Assembly: GCA_029207755.1 (NCBI GenBank)
Contig: JARCOQ010000002.1
Location: forward strand, 85,090,087 to 85,154,086
Reading direction: 5' to 3'
Length of the DNA: 64,000 nucleotides
From: Chamaea fasciata
Lineage: Eukaryota; Chordata; Aves; Passeriformes; Sylviidae
Shown: positions 37,901 through 47,226 of the stretch, piece by piece
Numbering within the stretch: the first letter of the stretch is position 1
How the letters are laid out: every line of letters begins with the position of its first letter
Position numbers and translations under genes: made by a program
Notes under the pieces: model-generated
Databases searched by the model: none
Seen by the model: the letters and a program-made list of their open reading frames with translations, nothing else
What the model was told of the DNA's origin: nothing

Positions 37901-40900
37901 GGTGGCCATTACACTGGAAAACCCCAAATCTGGTTTATTACTTAAATTTCAGCAGCCTTAGTGAATGCCAGCTCTGAGCCAGCTGCAGAAGTTGTTTGTC
38001 CCACGAAGTCTGGCTTTGACAAAGCCTACTGGAGGAAGGAAAGAGCTGGCAGACCCCTTTCTCCAAATCTCATGTGCACATGGCTTAGTCATCCTTCAGC
38101 TGGTCGTGCTGGGTGGCACAAGGTGGGAGGCCAGGAGGAAACTCCGTCCTCAAAGCCCAGACAGGAGAGTTGTGATTCCTTTCTTCAATCCAGAAAAGCT
38201 GCCAAGACACAGCAAGGTGTCGTTGCTGCCCAAAACCTCAGGACTGGGTTGTGCAAAATTCCTCAGCCCTGTGAACTGGTCTCCTCTGACTTCTAGAAGC
38301 AGGGCTAATTTCTCTGAAATCCCAGGTAGTAGATCCTGTGGTTTGGGAGGAAAACTTCAGATGCAGCTGCATTCGGGCTGCACTTTCAAACTGGCATGGG
38401 ATGAAGAGAACTCTGGGCTAAATGACAGGGCTTGAAGAAAAAGCTAAGCAACTGTGTAGTCACCACCACGACTCAGGAGTCAGCAAGTGAGTCAGAAAGT
38501 AATGTTAATGGAACAACAGGGAGACATAAATCCTGTTTCAGCAAACATGCATCTAGACTGGGCACAGTTACAGTGAGCCCATAACAGCTTTCAAGAAATA
38601 CTTTCTTCATGAGTTCTGTTGTTTTTATTTTAAAAATATCAATATTGCACTGCATGTAAGCAGTTTTTTCACACAGCTTCATGTGGAATCTTTGCTGAGC
38701 TCTGCTGCAGCTGGTCCTGAAACACATTTTGCATAATTACCAAGAAATGGTCAGCTCAGGCCTAGTTTCTCTATTTCATTTCTGCAATTTCCCTACATCC
38801 CTCCTCCTATTTCTAGAAAATGCTCTTCCCTCTACCCCCTGTGTTGTTTCCACCACGACTCCAGCTGTGGACAGCTAAAAGGGATTCTTCAGGGCTTTTC
38901 AAAACAGCGCTTTAATCAGCCAGAATGACTGGCTGCTGATTGAAGAAAGTCATCCACGCGCCTATACTTGAGCTCTGGAAAACATCACTTCAGCAAAATT
39001 CAGAGCCAGAATTGACTGACTGAAGGCTGAACTCAGACTCCTAAGCAGCAATGTCAGCCACTATCATCAGGCAAACACTTTCTGTGTCAGTGTGAGGTGC
39101 CTTCATACTAAAAGCAGGGTCTGGGCAGATTTCAGAGGATCTAGAGCTTGTTCCCATCTCTTCAATAAGCTTTCTCCCTTATCCTATGCATGTAACTCAA
39201 GCAGCCTTTACTGCACTTCCCCATCTTTGAAAAAATGGACACTGCCTCAAGTGTCTAAATCTGGTTGGTTGTGCTTGGGGATTAAGTCATGTCTATAAAG
39301 TTTGCTGAAGGATATGAGCTTTTCTAGAGACATTAATTATTATCAATGGGAGATTACTTTGCATCAGAATTAGGTTGATAAATAAGCATAGTTTTTTATG
39401 TTAGACAGACAGACATTAAAACAGCAAACAGACAGGCAGGCAATTACATGCATACAAAGCTGTTTTTTGCAGCAGACAGGCAACAAAATAATATTTTTTA
39501 TATCTCTTTTAAAAACTACTATGGGTAGTTACTTGTCCCTTAATACATTTGGCAGAAGTTACCTGTTCTTCTTCTTCACTGCCTGTTCCAGCTAAACTCA
39601 AAGAGCTAAGGTGCCTGTGAGAGTCAGAGAACTGTGGGATGGAATGAGGAAGAGATTCAGTAAAAGATGACAAACAAGGTGGATATAATCACAGAAACCA
39701 TCTACACAAAGTGCACAAAGGTACTGACAATGTAAGTTGTTTTTCTCTATAGTCTTAAGGGTTGTTTTTCTCTATAGTCTTAAGGATTAACAAGGACACT
39801 GCAAACATAAAGTGTAAGACGTGCAGATAAAGAATGAAATAACGTCTAGCAAAACTATAATTTTTAAAAAATCAGATTATTTTTTTTTCCAATGACAACC
39901 TAGAAGAACATTAGAGAGTTCTCTTATCAACACATTCAAGGGGGAATACAGATTTTTCAGCTTTATTTTTTTTTATGCCTGGCAGCTCTTTGTAGTCTCT
40001 ATAAAAACACAGCATTCCCATGCATGCACACAATCACATACTCTTCTTGCTAATTCTGCATTTTTTGGTGTGATATTTATGTTTTAACAGAAACACATTT
40101 TCTAAGTAGTTGTTTACAGAAAGAGAGAGAGTTTTCCCAATTTGAGTAAGGTATTTCTGAATTGCTCAGAGATAAAATAGAGATATGTAAAACCAAATAC
40201 TTTATTCAGCCATCTGCTTATAGGTAGAACAAGTCATTAAACACCTATTTTTGTCAACATTGGAACTACTCACTCTCGTTCTCAAGCCTGAGTTTAGGCT
40301 TTCATGAAGCAAAGACATTTCTGGAGGGCTCCTGGGTAATCCATCATCTTCAGAACTGGTCCCAGCATCCTCTGTTCGCTTTGCACGAAGTCCAAATGGA
40401 GGCGGAGGTCCCAATTTCATGGTAGGCTGGAGTTTCAGCTTCAGCGTGGCATAAAATACATTAGCTTATGATAGTGATGGAGGTTCCCCAGAACATGTGT
40501 TTTAGCTGAGGTCAATGAGTTACCACTATTTTAACTTCTCAGAGCTGAATGATCCAGGACACAGGACATCTGACTACACACTCTCTTAGGGAGCCAAATA
40601 AACTACCTATTTTTCAGCTATCATTTATGTAGAACTAAGACAGGATACTGCTGTCTGATTCACAAATGCGACATTTGATGTAAACTGCAGACAGATATTA
40701 CTTACTAATCAAACATTCAACCACAAACACTACCCAAAAAAAATCAAGCCTGGAAAGATATTCCAGCCCTTGCATTTGAAGAAAAACCATGTTGTGTAAA
40801 TTACCTGTAAAGCTCTAATCCGATCAGAAACGTTTTCTTGAGAAAACACTCTTACTGGCCTTGCAGGCTCTTGCCCAGTCTCAAGGATGAAAATGCTATC

Positions 40901-43900
40901 ATGTGACAAAGCTCTGCTTCCCATAATGCCTTTATGTGTCCTAGAATAATATAACAAATGAGTGAAAACACGCAAACTTTTTTTGCCATTTCTCTTAACT
41001 CATGTGGTCTACTGAATGTGGAATGGGAGACAGGGCTGAACAGCATACATCACAAACAAGAGTCCAGACTTCTCCATGAATACAGCCATTCAGGGTAATC
41101 TAAGTAAGATCTTTAAAAACCCCTCAAAAATTGTAAATGCTGTTATCTGTCATGTTAACAAATTGAATCAACGCTAAAGACAGTTTAACCCCAGAAGATG
41201 AGTTATGTCTTATGGAAAAAGTTACTGCCCCTTGGGTGGAAGCCAGCAGCGGGGTGGTGTCACAGGGCCACGGGCAAGTCCAGGTGCAAAATGGAGTTCA
41301 CATAAACGAGTCTGTACTGAGACTTCTAGCTAATGTAAGACCATGTCTTGCAAATGAGTGACCATTACCATGGGAAGAATAAGTACCTTTTACTATCTAA
41401 AAGTGGTACAGCATTTAATATATCTCTGCCATATAGATCATTAGCAAAAACATTTGAGGCAATGTCGTCCTCACATGGAATCCTTCACATAAATCCTTAG
41501 AAGGTGCTGTGCCCTATATCAAGATCCCTCGGATTTTCTCTTATGAGCCTGTGGGACACATTTCTTCATGGACAATCTTCGCAGCCTAGCTAGAGGCAGT
41601 GGGAGATGTTTTGTGGGCAGTTTCTCTCATATTCTGTTTCCTACTTCAGATGCATGTGTTATGCAACTTCTTTTGCAAATGGTGCAGGTGAGATATGAGC
41701 ACTTTGCCTCCTTATGGGATTGGTAGAGGAGGCCCACAGACAGATAGGTAGCTGCTAGGAGATTTCTCGTGCTCATCTTCCTCCCTGACTGAGCAGGGAC
41801 AAGAAATGTGTGCACACAGCATTTTCTGTAAGAGTACCTTTTTCAATTTTTTTAAATCGGGAGCCATGAAATGGTAAATGAGTGCAGAATAGAGAATTGT
41901 TTGGGTTTATGTAACTATCAAGTTAATTGGGCAGAAAAAAGAACTGTATTTCTGGATCCTAGATACTGTCATAGGGACATTGAAGACAAACATAAACAAT
42001 CATGGCAGACAGTAACATTTTCCTCTCAGTGGCTGCTATAAATATGTTTGATAATACAATAGCAGGAAAGAGTTGATCTACATTCTTGCTGCAGAAGGAA
42101 GGAAAGCCTGCTACTTCTGCTTAATGCATTAGAGACATTAGAAGAGCAATTTATCGAAGTGCAAATGTGATCTCTGCAATGCATCCAAGGTCAGCCAGAT
42201 CTATAGCAATTTGCAGAGCAGGTGCCAGTCAGGGCTGCAGTGGTGCCCCAAGCACCAACATTCAACAAGGCAGCAGCCACACAGGCAGTGCCATTGCATG
42301 GGCACATTTATGCCAGCATTCCATCCTCATTTCCTCTTTCTAGCAGATGCATCCCTCCCAGACATACAATGGAGGTACCCTACGTGTCTCCTCAAATGAA
42401 GAGTGATCAAATTAATTTTCCTTCCTTTCAAATAATTTCCTGGTCTTTGTTTGTCTAAATAAATATTAAGAAACAATAATGTAACAACCCTCCAGGTTAC
42501 AGCACAGGAATATGGCCAAAACAGCCAGAGATGGCACCCACTCAGACGTGACCTTGTTAAGCCATTCATGGGGGAAAGAAAATCTCACCATCCACATCTT
42601 GTAAATAAATTGTTGAACAACAGCACTACACACCACCTGGTGCTGTCAGCCCAGAACGCCAAGGGCTTCAAGCTGGATTAACATTACTATTCCCAATGCC
42701 ATGAAAGCAAAAAGAAAAAACCAAACAAAACCAAACCATCAAAGAAAAAAAAATTAATTAATAGCTTCTTTTGGTTGTTTGGCGCGGCCTGGTGGCCACA
42801 TCGAATAATGTCGATTTAAATGGCCGGGATGGCTTCCTTTCCTATTCCTGGGCACAGCAGCACCCTTTGCTTGAGGACCAGGAGGCTTGTTCTGAGAGAA
42901 ACAACATCCACCAATGCAAAGACTTGCTTTTTAGTTAGCCAAGAGGCTCTTCAGTCCACCTCTGCATCCAGAGACATATCTGAATATTTGGACCAGGTTT
43001 ATCATGGTTACTTTTCCTAGTGGGTAACGTTTCTGCAATGTCTGGATGAAGACAGGGTCTTCTGAGACAAAGAAGTACACAGGATGGGACTCATCTGGTC
43101 TAACTTCAGACATCAAATTGCAGCTATTTACATTGGAGGTGGTTATTCCAGGCTCTTGTTTACATTCAGTGGGAAGATATAGGCACTTCCGGAGCCTACT
43201 TCATGCAAAACAATGATACGAACTTTGTTAATAATGCTGGCTTCTCTCTAATTATAAAAGGCAGTTGGTAACTAACTATCTTCGTCCATGGCAGAGAGGT
43301 CAGTACTTGATGATCTCTAAAGATCCTTCCAACTCAACCCATTCTAAGAATCTGTGGTTCTGTAACTCAAATGCAGACATTTTTCCTTTGGTCAGATGAA
43401 TCCTAAGTATACAGAGGGAAAAAGGCTTCAAAGCCTCTGAATCCTGCTGATTTCAGTCGCACTCATCCCATTACTCCTTCCTTGCTTTCAGACCCTGGCA
43501 TAAATGGTTAGTCATCTAAATTTCTCTGACAATCCTTAGTAGTTACATTTTAGGGGCATAAGACAATCCTGGTAGGATATAAACTGATTATCTAATTCAT
43601 TTTTGAAGTTGGGAATTCCATTCTTTTTGAAATTATAACCCAAGGCTTATTTATGATTAAATGAAAGGTTTTTCATTAATATTTCTTGCTACACCCCATC
43701 CAATTCCCTTCTGATTTGCCTTGCATCAACCGTTTTAATTTGTACTTTCCTGGGAAAAGCAACTGTTTAAAAATACAGCATTATGAACAAGGGGAGGAGG
43801 CAATTTTGGGGTGTCTTTAATCTACCCACATTGTAGCAACGTTGTATTTGTTTACCAGACAGTCCAAAGACTTACTCGAGTTCATCCTCAGAATCATAAG

Positions 43901-45058
43901 TGATGCGCATGTCATGAGAGGCTGCGACATCACTTGTTGACTGGCACAACTTCAGACTGCTGCTCACAGAAGATGACGTCTCTTTCCTTTTCTTTTTACC
44001 AAAAAACTTTTTGAAAGATTTGAACTTCGACTTTTTCTTTCCTAAGTGAAGAAACATAAGGAAGATGCAACCAGCAGCACGTGCAAATTTTTGAACAATG
44101 ACATTTCTTTATAATTTTTTTGCATAAGTGGATTTTTTTCCTGGAAAATGCAACACAGTCCACTGTTGCGTTAATGTCTTTCAAGACTGTACTGATAGTA
44201 TGAAATTACTGTTATTTTGGAAAATGGATTGCAATGTTTATGAGACATAAGAAATGACCAATGGTGTAGAATCATTCCTAACAGAGTTTCGACTTGCCTT
44301 TTGAGGTAATTAAACTCTGAAGGAAAAATTTGGTCTTAACTGCCTGGGATACGAAAAAGAAATTTTTACTTGGAAACCCACTGCCTTTGTTCAGGAAGCT
44401 AAATAGTGATGATAAGAGCAATGCTACCAAAACCAATTTAAATGCAGAAAAGGCATACAGAGGTGAATGCACAGTGTTGGAAGACTCATGCTTTTAAAAT
44501 GTTGGATTTATAATACATCGAGAATGTTTTCAATGCTAATTACAAGATTCAATGGATCACAAAGTATTCATCTAGGAACCAAGCAATAACCTTGAAAAGC
44601 AATTCTAGTCTGCTTAGTGAGGAAAGACATAAAGTAGCATCAGTTGCAGCTCTGTAAAGGAAACTATTTCAAATTAAATCACTGTTTTGCACAAGAATTC
44701 CAACAGCCTGTGCCTGGCCTGTTTAAGTTGGCATGACAGCACTACAAGGCATCCCTGTCAGCACTCACTCTTGGATCTTGTTGGGTGAAAAAGTAAGTTT
44801 GGTCACAAGAAGCTATGAAAATCTTATTTCAAGCCTCTGAAAATGATGAAAACACGTAACAGCTCTTGAAAACAGGTGAAGAGAAAGGCAGAATGTGTTC
44901 TCTAAACAAACAGATTCTATGATAGAGCTAAGGCATAGAAGCTCAAGAAGTCACAGCATTTTTCATTCACCAGGGAAGGGAGAAAATATACCTGAATTGT
45001 CCTCTCCATCTCCTTCAGCCTCTCTCATCTTATGGTCCATTATCCTTGAGGAACTCAT
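19756..45058 (-). CDS. CRACDL: CRACDL (KIAA1211L), CRACD-like protein; ten coding exons, complete CDS
   Basis: The joined CDS is 45058-44992, 44041-43876, 40940-40805, 40438-40274, 39631-39563, 36370-36137, 33896-32318, 22725-22526, 20901-20769 and 19901-19756. It totals 2895 nt, or 964 residues, and every junction is GT-AG and phase-compatible. Recognition rests on blocks shared with human CRACDL as I remember it: KKKSKFK and FFGKKKRK (residues 24-42), SRALSHDSIF (86-95), SSEDDGLPRSPPEMSLLH in the fourth exon, LDNSAAKHKL (253-262), FQVKLRSTSLSLKY (677-690), and DQPSWMEL...AWSDMPQIIK at the C-terminus. The paralogue CRACD inhibits actin capping protein and so promotes actin polymerisation; a similar cytoskeletal role for CRACDL is inferred from homology. 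The protein is mostly low-complexity and acidic/serine-rich, with no signal peptide or membrane segment. The family assignment is very secure. Choosing CRACDL over CRACD rests on the GPPPP block, the SPPEMSLLH block and the DMPQIIK ending. Confidence 0.95.
19902..20768. other. CRACDL: CRACDL intron 9
   Basis: 867 nt. An open frame continues upstream of exon 10 for about 230 nt but contains no conserved motif. An A-rich stretch lies near 20560-20600. Confidence 0.8.
20769..20901 (-). CDS. CRACDL: CRACDL coding exon 9
   Basis: The 133-nt exon starts in phase 0 after CTCTGTGCCTAG and ends in phase 1 at CCCCG|GTAAGA. It encodes residues 873-916 and the first base of V917: GPVKQQWSKPSHLAPK, a lysine/glutamate-rich middle, and LLRTNSLSHHFP. 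This matches the human order EPVKQADF ... LQRGISLSHQNL. It lies between the two W-motif modules and acts as a linker. Confidence 0.9.
20902..22525. other. CRACDL: CRACDL intron 8
   Basis: 1624 nt between exons 8 and 9. No recognisable repeat or additional exon. Confidence 0.8.
22526..22725 (-). CDS. CRACDL: CRACDL coding exon 8, first W-motif module
   Basis: The 200-nt exon starts in phase 1 at AACAG|AGAAAAG, so codon 806 becomes GAG, giving VPEKSVLSP. It ends in phase 0 at ACAGAG|GTACTT. It encodes residues 806-872, including TEPAWISIARQKQRG (826-840), equivalent to human PAPPWITVTRQKRRG. The donor is non-ideal after +3. If it were not used, translation would continue 28 codons to a stop at 22439. 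The acceptor's pyrimidine run lies about 30 nt upstream, so the exon start is slightly less certain than the rest. Confidence 0.88.
24640..25150 (-). mobile_element. ancient CR1/L3-like LINE remnant
   Basis: Motif order matches an inverted old CR1-type 3' region: AGGCTGGGAGAGATCTCA, then CTCTCTAGGCAACGAATCCT, TTGAAGACTTAGACCATGTT, TATTCTCTAGATCACTCTTT, and CAGAACTGGTACTTGGG. Divergence is high, and a T/G-rich tract interrupts it at about 24817-24870. Confidence 0.5.
24817..24870. repeat. T/G-rich low-complexity tract
   Basis: Alternating runs of T (8-10) and a run of seven G interrupt the LINE remnant on either side. Confidence 0.8.
32318..33896 (-). CDS. CRACDL: CRACDL coding exon 7, large disordered-region exon
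   Basis: The 1579-nt exon enters in phase 0 after TTTCTTTTTTACAG and leaves in phase 1 at GTGCCTG|GTAAGA. It encodes residues 280-805 plus the first base of 806. It begins RTQSESLTDLSCTPEEEE and is rich in S, E, K and P, with no predicted fold. Conserved islands are FKKFSVSS (559-566), FQVKLRSTSLSLKY (677-690), KGIKRYSAEF (699-708) and SSKPPLPKKPVLQ (753-765, an SH3-ligand-like proline stretch). Reading stays open for 23 codons past this donor, but using the next donor-like site would create a stop when joined to exon 8, so the upstream donor is preferred. Confidence 0.95.
33897..36136. other. CRACDL: CRACDL intron 6
   Basis: 2240 nt, AT-rich, with a short GAAA/GGAA purine run at about 35345-35370 and a 30-bp tandem duplication near its 5' end (36008-36067). 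Confidence 0.8.
36008..36067. repeat. 30-bp tandem duplication (two perfect copies)
   Basis: Two identical 30-bp units beginning CAGCAAACTGACTTTATCAT, at 36008-36037 and 36038-36067. It lies in the intron 70 nt beyond the exon 6 donor. Perfect identity points to a recent event. Confidence 0.95.
36137..36370 (-). CDS. CRACDL: CRACDL coding exon 6, LDNSAAKHK block
   Basis: The 234-nt exon (78 codons, phase 0-0) has donor TCTCAG|GTACAT. The acceptor CAG follows an uninterrupted run of 25 T on the minus strand. It encodes residues 202-279: a serine/threonine-rich stretch, then LDNSAAKHKLLIKPRNQRSS (253-272) and RMRKFSQ. LDNSAAKHK is shared by CRACD and CRACDL and is one of the clearest family signatures. 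Confidence 0.95.
36371..39562. other. CRACDL: CRACDL intron 5
   Basis: 3192 nt. It holds the T25 tract at its 3' end, a possible tiny CR1 tail remnant at about 36825-36850 (AGGTCCCTTCCAACTCTACA), and a somewhat GC-richer part (37960-38440) where chance frames of 111 and 156 codons overlap. Confidence 0.7.
36374..36398. repeat. homopolymer A25 (T25 on the coding strand)
   Basis: Twenty-five consecutive A on the plus strand. On the transcribed strand this is the polypyrimidine tract directly before the CAG acceptor of CRACDL exon 6. Confidence 0.95.
39563..39631 (-). CDS. CRACDL: CRACDL coding exon 5, short exon resembling a CRACD segment
   Basis: The 69-nt, phase 0-0 exon lies between a strong acceptor (TTCCATCCCACAG) and the donor AACAG|GTAACT. 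It encodes residues 179-201, including HLSSLSLAGTGSEEEEQ. I do not recall a counterpart in the human CRACDL reference protein. It does resemble the paralogue CRACD, where SSLSPLNLPGAGSEMEEK sits at the same place, just before the exon leading into LDNSAAKHK. Because its length is a multiple of three it can be skipped without a frame change, so it may be alternatively spliced. Confidence 0.78.
39632..40273. other. CRACDL: CRACDL intron 4
   Basis: 642 nt, with a 25-bp tandem duplication at 39736-39785 and T/A-rich runs. Confidence 0.8.
39736..39785. repeat. 25-bp tandem duplication (two perfect copies)
   Basis: Two identical units beginning GTTGTTTTTCTCTATAGTCT, at 39736-39760 and 39761-39785. 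They lie about 105 nt upstream of the exon 5 acceptor on the transcribed strand. Confidence 0.95.
40274..40438 (-). CDS. CRACDL: CRACDL coding exon 4, GPPPP and EDDGLPRSPPE block
   Basis: The 165-nt exon is in phase 0 at both ends, with acceptor GCTGAAG and donor CGAGA|GTGAGT. It encodes residues 124-178: LKLQPTMKLGPPPP, then AKRTEDAGTSSEDDGLPRS and PPEMSLLHESLNSGLRTR. The proline tract and the SSEDDGLPRSPPEMSLLH block identify CRACDL rather than CRACD. The acceptor has a weak pyrimidine tract, but the alignment of LKLQ with human LKIQ supports this exon start. Confidence 0.92.
40439..40804. other. CRACDL: CRACDL intron 3
   Basis: 366 nt between exons 3 and 4; nothing further recognised. Confidence 0.85.
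40805..40940 (-). CDS. CRACDL: CRACDL coding exon 3, LSHDSIFI block
   Basis: The 136-nt exon enters in phase 2 after TTATTCTAG and leaves in phase 0 at ACAG|GTAATT. It encodes the rest of E78 to Q123, including GSRALSHDSIFILETGQ and PVRVFSQENVSDRIRALQ. This block is nearly identical to human CRACDL as remembered, and its counterpart in CRACD reads RAFSHDSIFIPDG. It belongs to the conserved N-terminal family domain (Pfam DUF4592, as I recall). The short HDSIF stretch is a likely functional or phosphorylated motif. Confidence 0.95.
40941..43875. other. CRACDL: CRACDL intron 2
   Basis: 2935 nt. It contains a CR1 tail fragment (43286-43370), A-rich low-complexity sequence at about 42710-42765, and a small CpG-bearing patch at 42780-42835. 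Confidence 0.75.
43286..43370 (+). mobile_element. CR1 LINE 3'-end fragment
   Basis: CCATGGCAGAGAGGTCAGTA, then TTGATGATCTCTAAAGATCC and TTCCAACTCAACCCATTCTA, ending with a degenerate octamer repeat (TTCTAAGAATCTGTGG). This follows the order of the avian CR1 terminus. Confidence 0.8.
43876..44041 (-). CDS. CRACDL: CRACDL coding exon 2, basic N-terminal patch
   Basis: The 166-nt exon enters in phase 1 after CTTCACTTAG and leaves in phase 2 at the consensus donor CTCGA|GTAAGT. It encodes G23 to E78. Residues 24-42 are strongly basic (KKKSKFKSFKKFFGKKKRK) and are the most conserved N-terminal block of the family. A serine-rich stretch follows, then the acidic YDSEDELE ending. The basic cluster could bind acidic lipid or act as a nuclear signal; that is inference only. 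Confidence 0.94.
44042..44991. other. CRACDL: CRACDL intron 1 of the coding region
   Basis: 950 nt between the start-codon exon and the basic-patch exon; nothing further recognised. Confidence 0.85.
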
Positions 45059-45068
45059 GTGGCAATCA
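44992..45068 (-). CDS. CRACDL: CRACDL exon with start codon (first coding exon)
   Basis: The 77-nt exon lies between a strong acceptor (pyrimidine-rich, ending CCTTTAG) and the donor CAG|GTATAT. The first 10 nt are 5' UTR and the ATG is at 45058-45056. It encodes residues 1-22 and the first base of G23, starting MSSSRIMDHKMREAEGDGE, which parallels the MISTRVMDIKLREA start I recall for human CRACDL. The first ATG has a weak context (C at -3). In-frame M7 has A at -3 and G at +4, a stronger context. The exon ends in phase 1, which matches the next exon. Confidence 0.9.
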
Positions 45069-45284
45069 CTAAAGGAGGTAAAAAAAGTGTTAGTTGTATC
45101 AACAAAATAACAGTACTTCACTACATATATGTACACATGCATACAGGCAAGTTACCACTAAAATATAAAAATATAGAATAGAATATTATGTGTACGCTTA
45201 CATAATATATGTCTCCATACATGTCTAAACGTGTGTGTATATTACATATAAATATACATAAAAATACATAATATATAAAAATAT

Positions 45285-45287
<3 letters not shown>

Positions 45288-45327
<40 letters not shown>
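45288..45327. repeat. (ATT)n microsatellite, about 13 copies
   Basis: A perfect ATT trinucleotide run within an AT-rich tract (about 45105-45330) lying 40-260 nt upstream, on the transcribed strand, of the acceptor of the start-codon exon. Confidence 0.97.
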
Positions 45328-45328
<1 letters not shown>

Positions 45329-46421
45329 TTATTAGGCTAAGGTAGAATAGATTACACAGGCTATTCCCACTTTCAGAAGACAATAGTACATGACAATTTA
45401 GTCAACAAGCCTCTCCTGTCTGAAGACTGACTTTGCTGAATTCTTGAATGCTTCTAAAAACATGTATCAGAGGAGGTGGGCTTCTTTGATTCTCCCTTTC
45501 TCAGCCCATTCATGTCCAGAGACAAAATGACAGCATTTGAGTAAGTGTACAAGTAACAATATTAGAGAACCCCATGCATTTTTCCCTCATTTATATCCAA
45601 TTTGAAGTATTTACAGATTGTGGCTTTTCTTCCTTCCAAAGAAACTTGGGAAAAGGTAGTGATGCTTTCTATTCCTTTCTTTTTGTAGAGATAACAGAAT
45701 TAGGGAGAATTAGTAACAGAGAAATACAAGTAAAAATTTTAAAAAAGATTTTTTTTGTCTACTTTTCAGAAGCAAAATATTATTTTGCTTATGAAGGTTC
45801 CTAAAGAAAAAAACTATTTGCAAAACTGTACATGTCCAAAGCCTGAAGATATTTTATCTATAATTTAAATTATACTTCTGGCGCAGTGGTCTCTTTGTGC
45901 TCTCTTTTGTTCATCTGGAAAGCCATAGTTTCATGATCAAGGGAGAAGAAAAATCATGGATGCCATTGATGGGATAATGAGTTAAATGCTGTAGTCACTC
46001 TTTGGGCTGTAATGGTGGCAGATGCTCATGCCACAACCTGGATGGGAGGGTGAATAGACTGTGGCTGTTTTGATCCACTGAAGTACCAGGAGACTTAAGG
46101 AATAATACTCCTAAATCCAAGGAGCTAGTGAAATGGAAATGAAACCTTTATTTACTCAAATCTAAAACACAACACATCACCTGCACTATCTGCAACCACC
46201 TGAGCTGGGCCACAGCACATGGCTGCAGTTCAGCCACAGCAAAAGCACCTCCACTGCCTGGCAGCTCCAGGGCTTCTGCACCAGCCAGACCCAGAGCCTG
46301 GGTGTGAAACAGCCCCTGCCACCACCCACTGGGTACCAAATCAGAATTAACACAAACACTACTTTTGATCGAGGGCATCTGCCTAAACCATGGAGAATTA
46401 ATAAGGAACCTACCCTAGAAA

Positions 46422-46628
46422 AAGACATGGATGAGGGTGGTGAGGCACTGGAACAGGTTGCCCAGAGAAGCTGTGGATATCTCACCCCTGGAAGTGTTCA
46501 AGCAAGATCAGGCTGGATGGGGTTTCGAGCAACCTGCTCTAGTGGAAAGTGTGCTTGCCTATGGCAGGGAGGTTGGAATTAGGTATTCTTTAAGGTCCAT
46601 TTCAACACAAACAATTCTATGATTCTAG
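46422..46628 (+). mobile_element. CR1 LINE 3'-end fragment
   Basis: Clear CR1 terminus: GAGGCACTGGAACAGGTTGC, CCAGAGAAGCTGTGGATATC, AGGCTGGATGGGGTTTCGAG and TTCTTTAAGGTCCATTTCAA, ending in the octamer-type tail CAATTCTATGATTCTA. It is 5'-truncated and non-coding. Confidence 0.95.
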
Positions 46629-47173
46629 GATACCCTTATTTTTAAAGTAAATGTCCACTGGGAGGTGACAGATAAATATGTATTGTGGGCTGTGTCATAC
46701 CTAGTCAATTGTTAAACAGGGTGTCTCAGATTCCTGCTGTCACGTTGCAGTAGCAATGGCAGGAATGTAAATCAATACCTTTAAAGCTTCAGCTGTTATA
46801 TGCATGCCCTGTAGCATCTATAAGCTACACATATCCAGAAGTGGGATTCTACAGTCTCTGTAGAAATTGTACATAACTCACATCCCCATCTGTGGCTCAC
46901 TGGCATCACCCTGCTGCATGCAGCTGCACTCAGGTGAGGGTATATTTTTTTTAATCCAAATGTTTGCATGCCATACTTCACTAGTTCTCAGTAGCAAAGC
47001 CACTGAGGGATAAACCCCTACACAGTGACAATGTCTGTTGGAAACATGCAGGCAAGTATGAACATGTTCCCTCTGGCAAAATTTAGTCAGATAGTATATT
47101 ATATTCCTGACAACCCAGAATTATGTTCCTGTCCCAAACCTTGGCAGTCAAATTTCTAGAGAATAAAACCAAT

Positions 47174-47226
47174 TAAAAAAAAAAAAAACCAAAAACAAAA
47201 ACAACAAAACACCAAAAAAAAAAAAG
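47174..47226. repeat. A-rich low-complexity tract
   Basis: A-runs interrupted by CC and C (AAACCAAAAACAAAAACAAC-like). Confidence 0.8.

Noticed and set aside
37961..38435. Overlapping 111- and 156-codon plus-strand frames in CRACDL intron 5
   Set aside because: Two frames open over the same GC-richer sequence indicate low stop density rather than coding; neither has a recognisable motif.
39602..39617. Alternative exon 5 acceptors (CTCACAG or CCTTAG, 14 and 26 nt downstream of the chosen one)
   Set aside because: The CTCACAG site shifts frame and meets TAG at once, and the second breaks the phase; only CATCCCACAG keeps phase 0 and an open frame.
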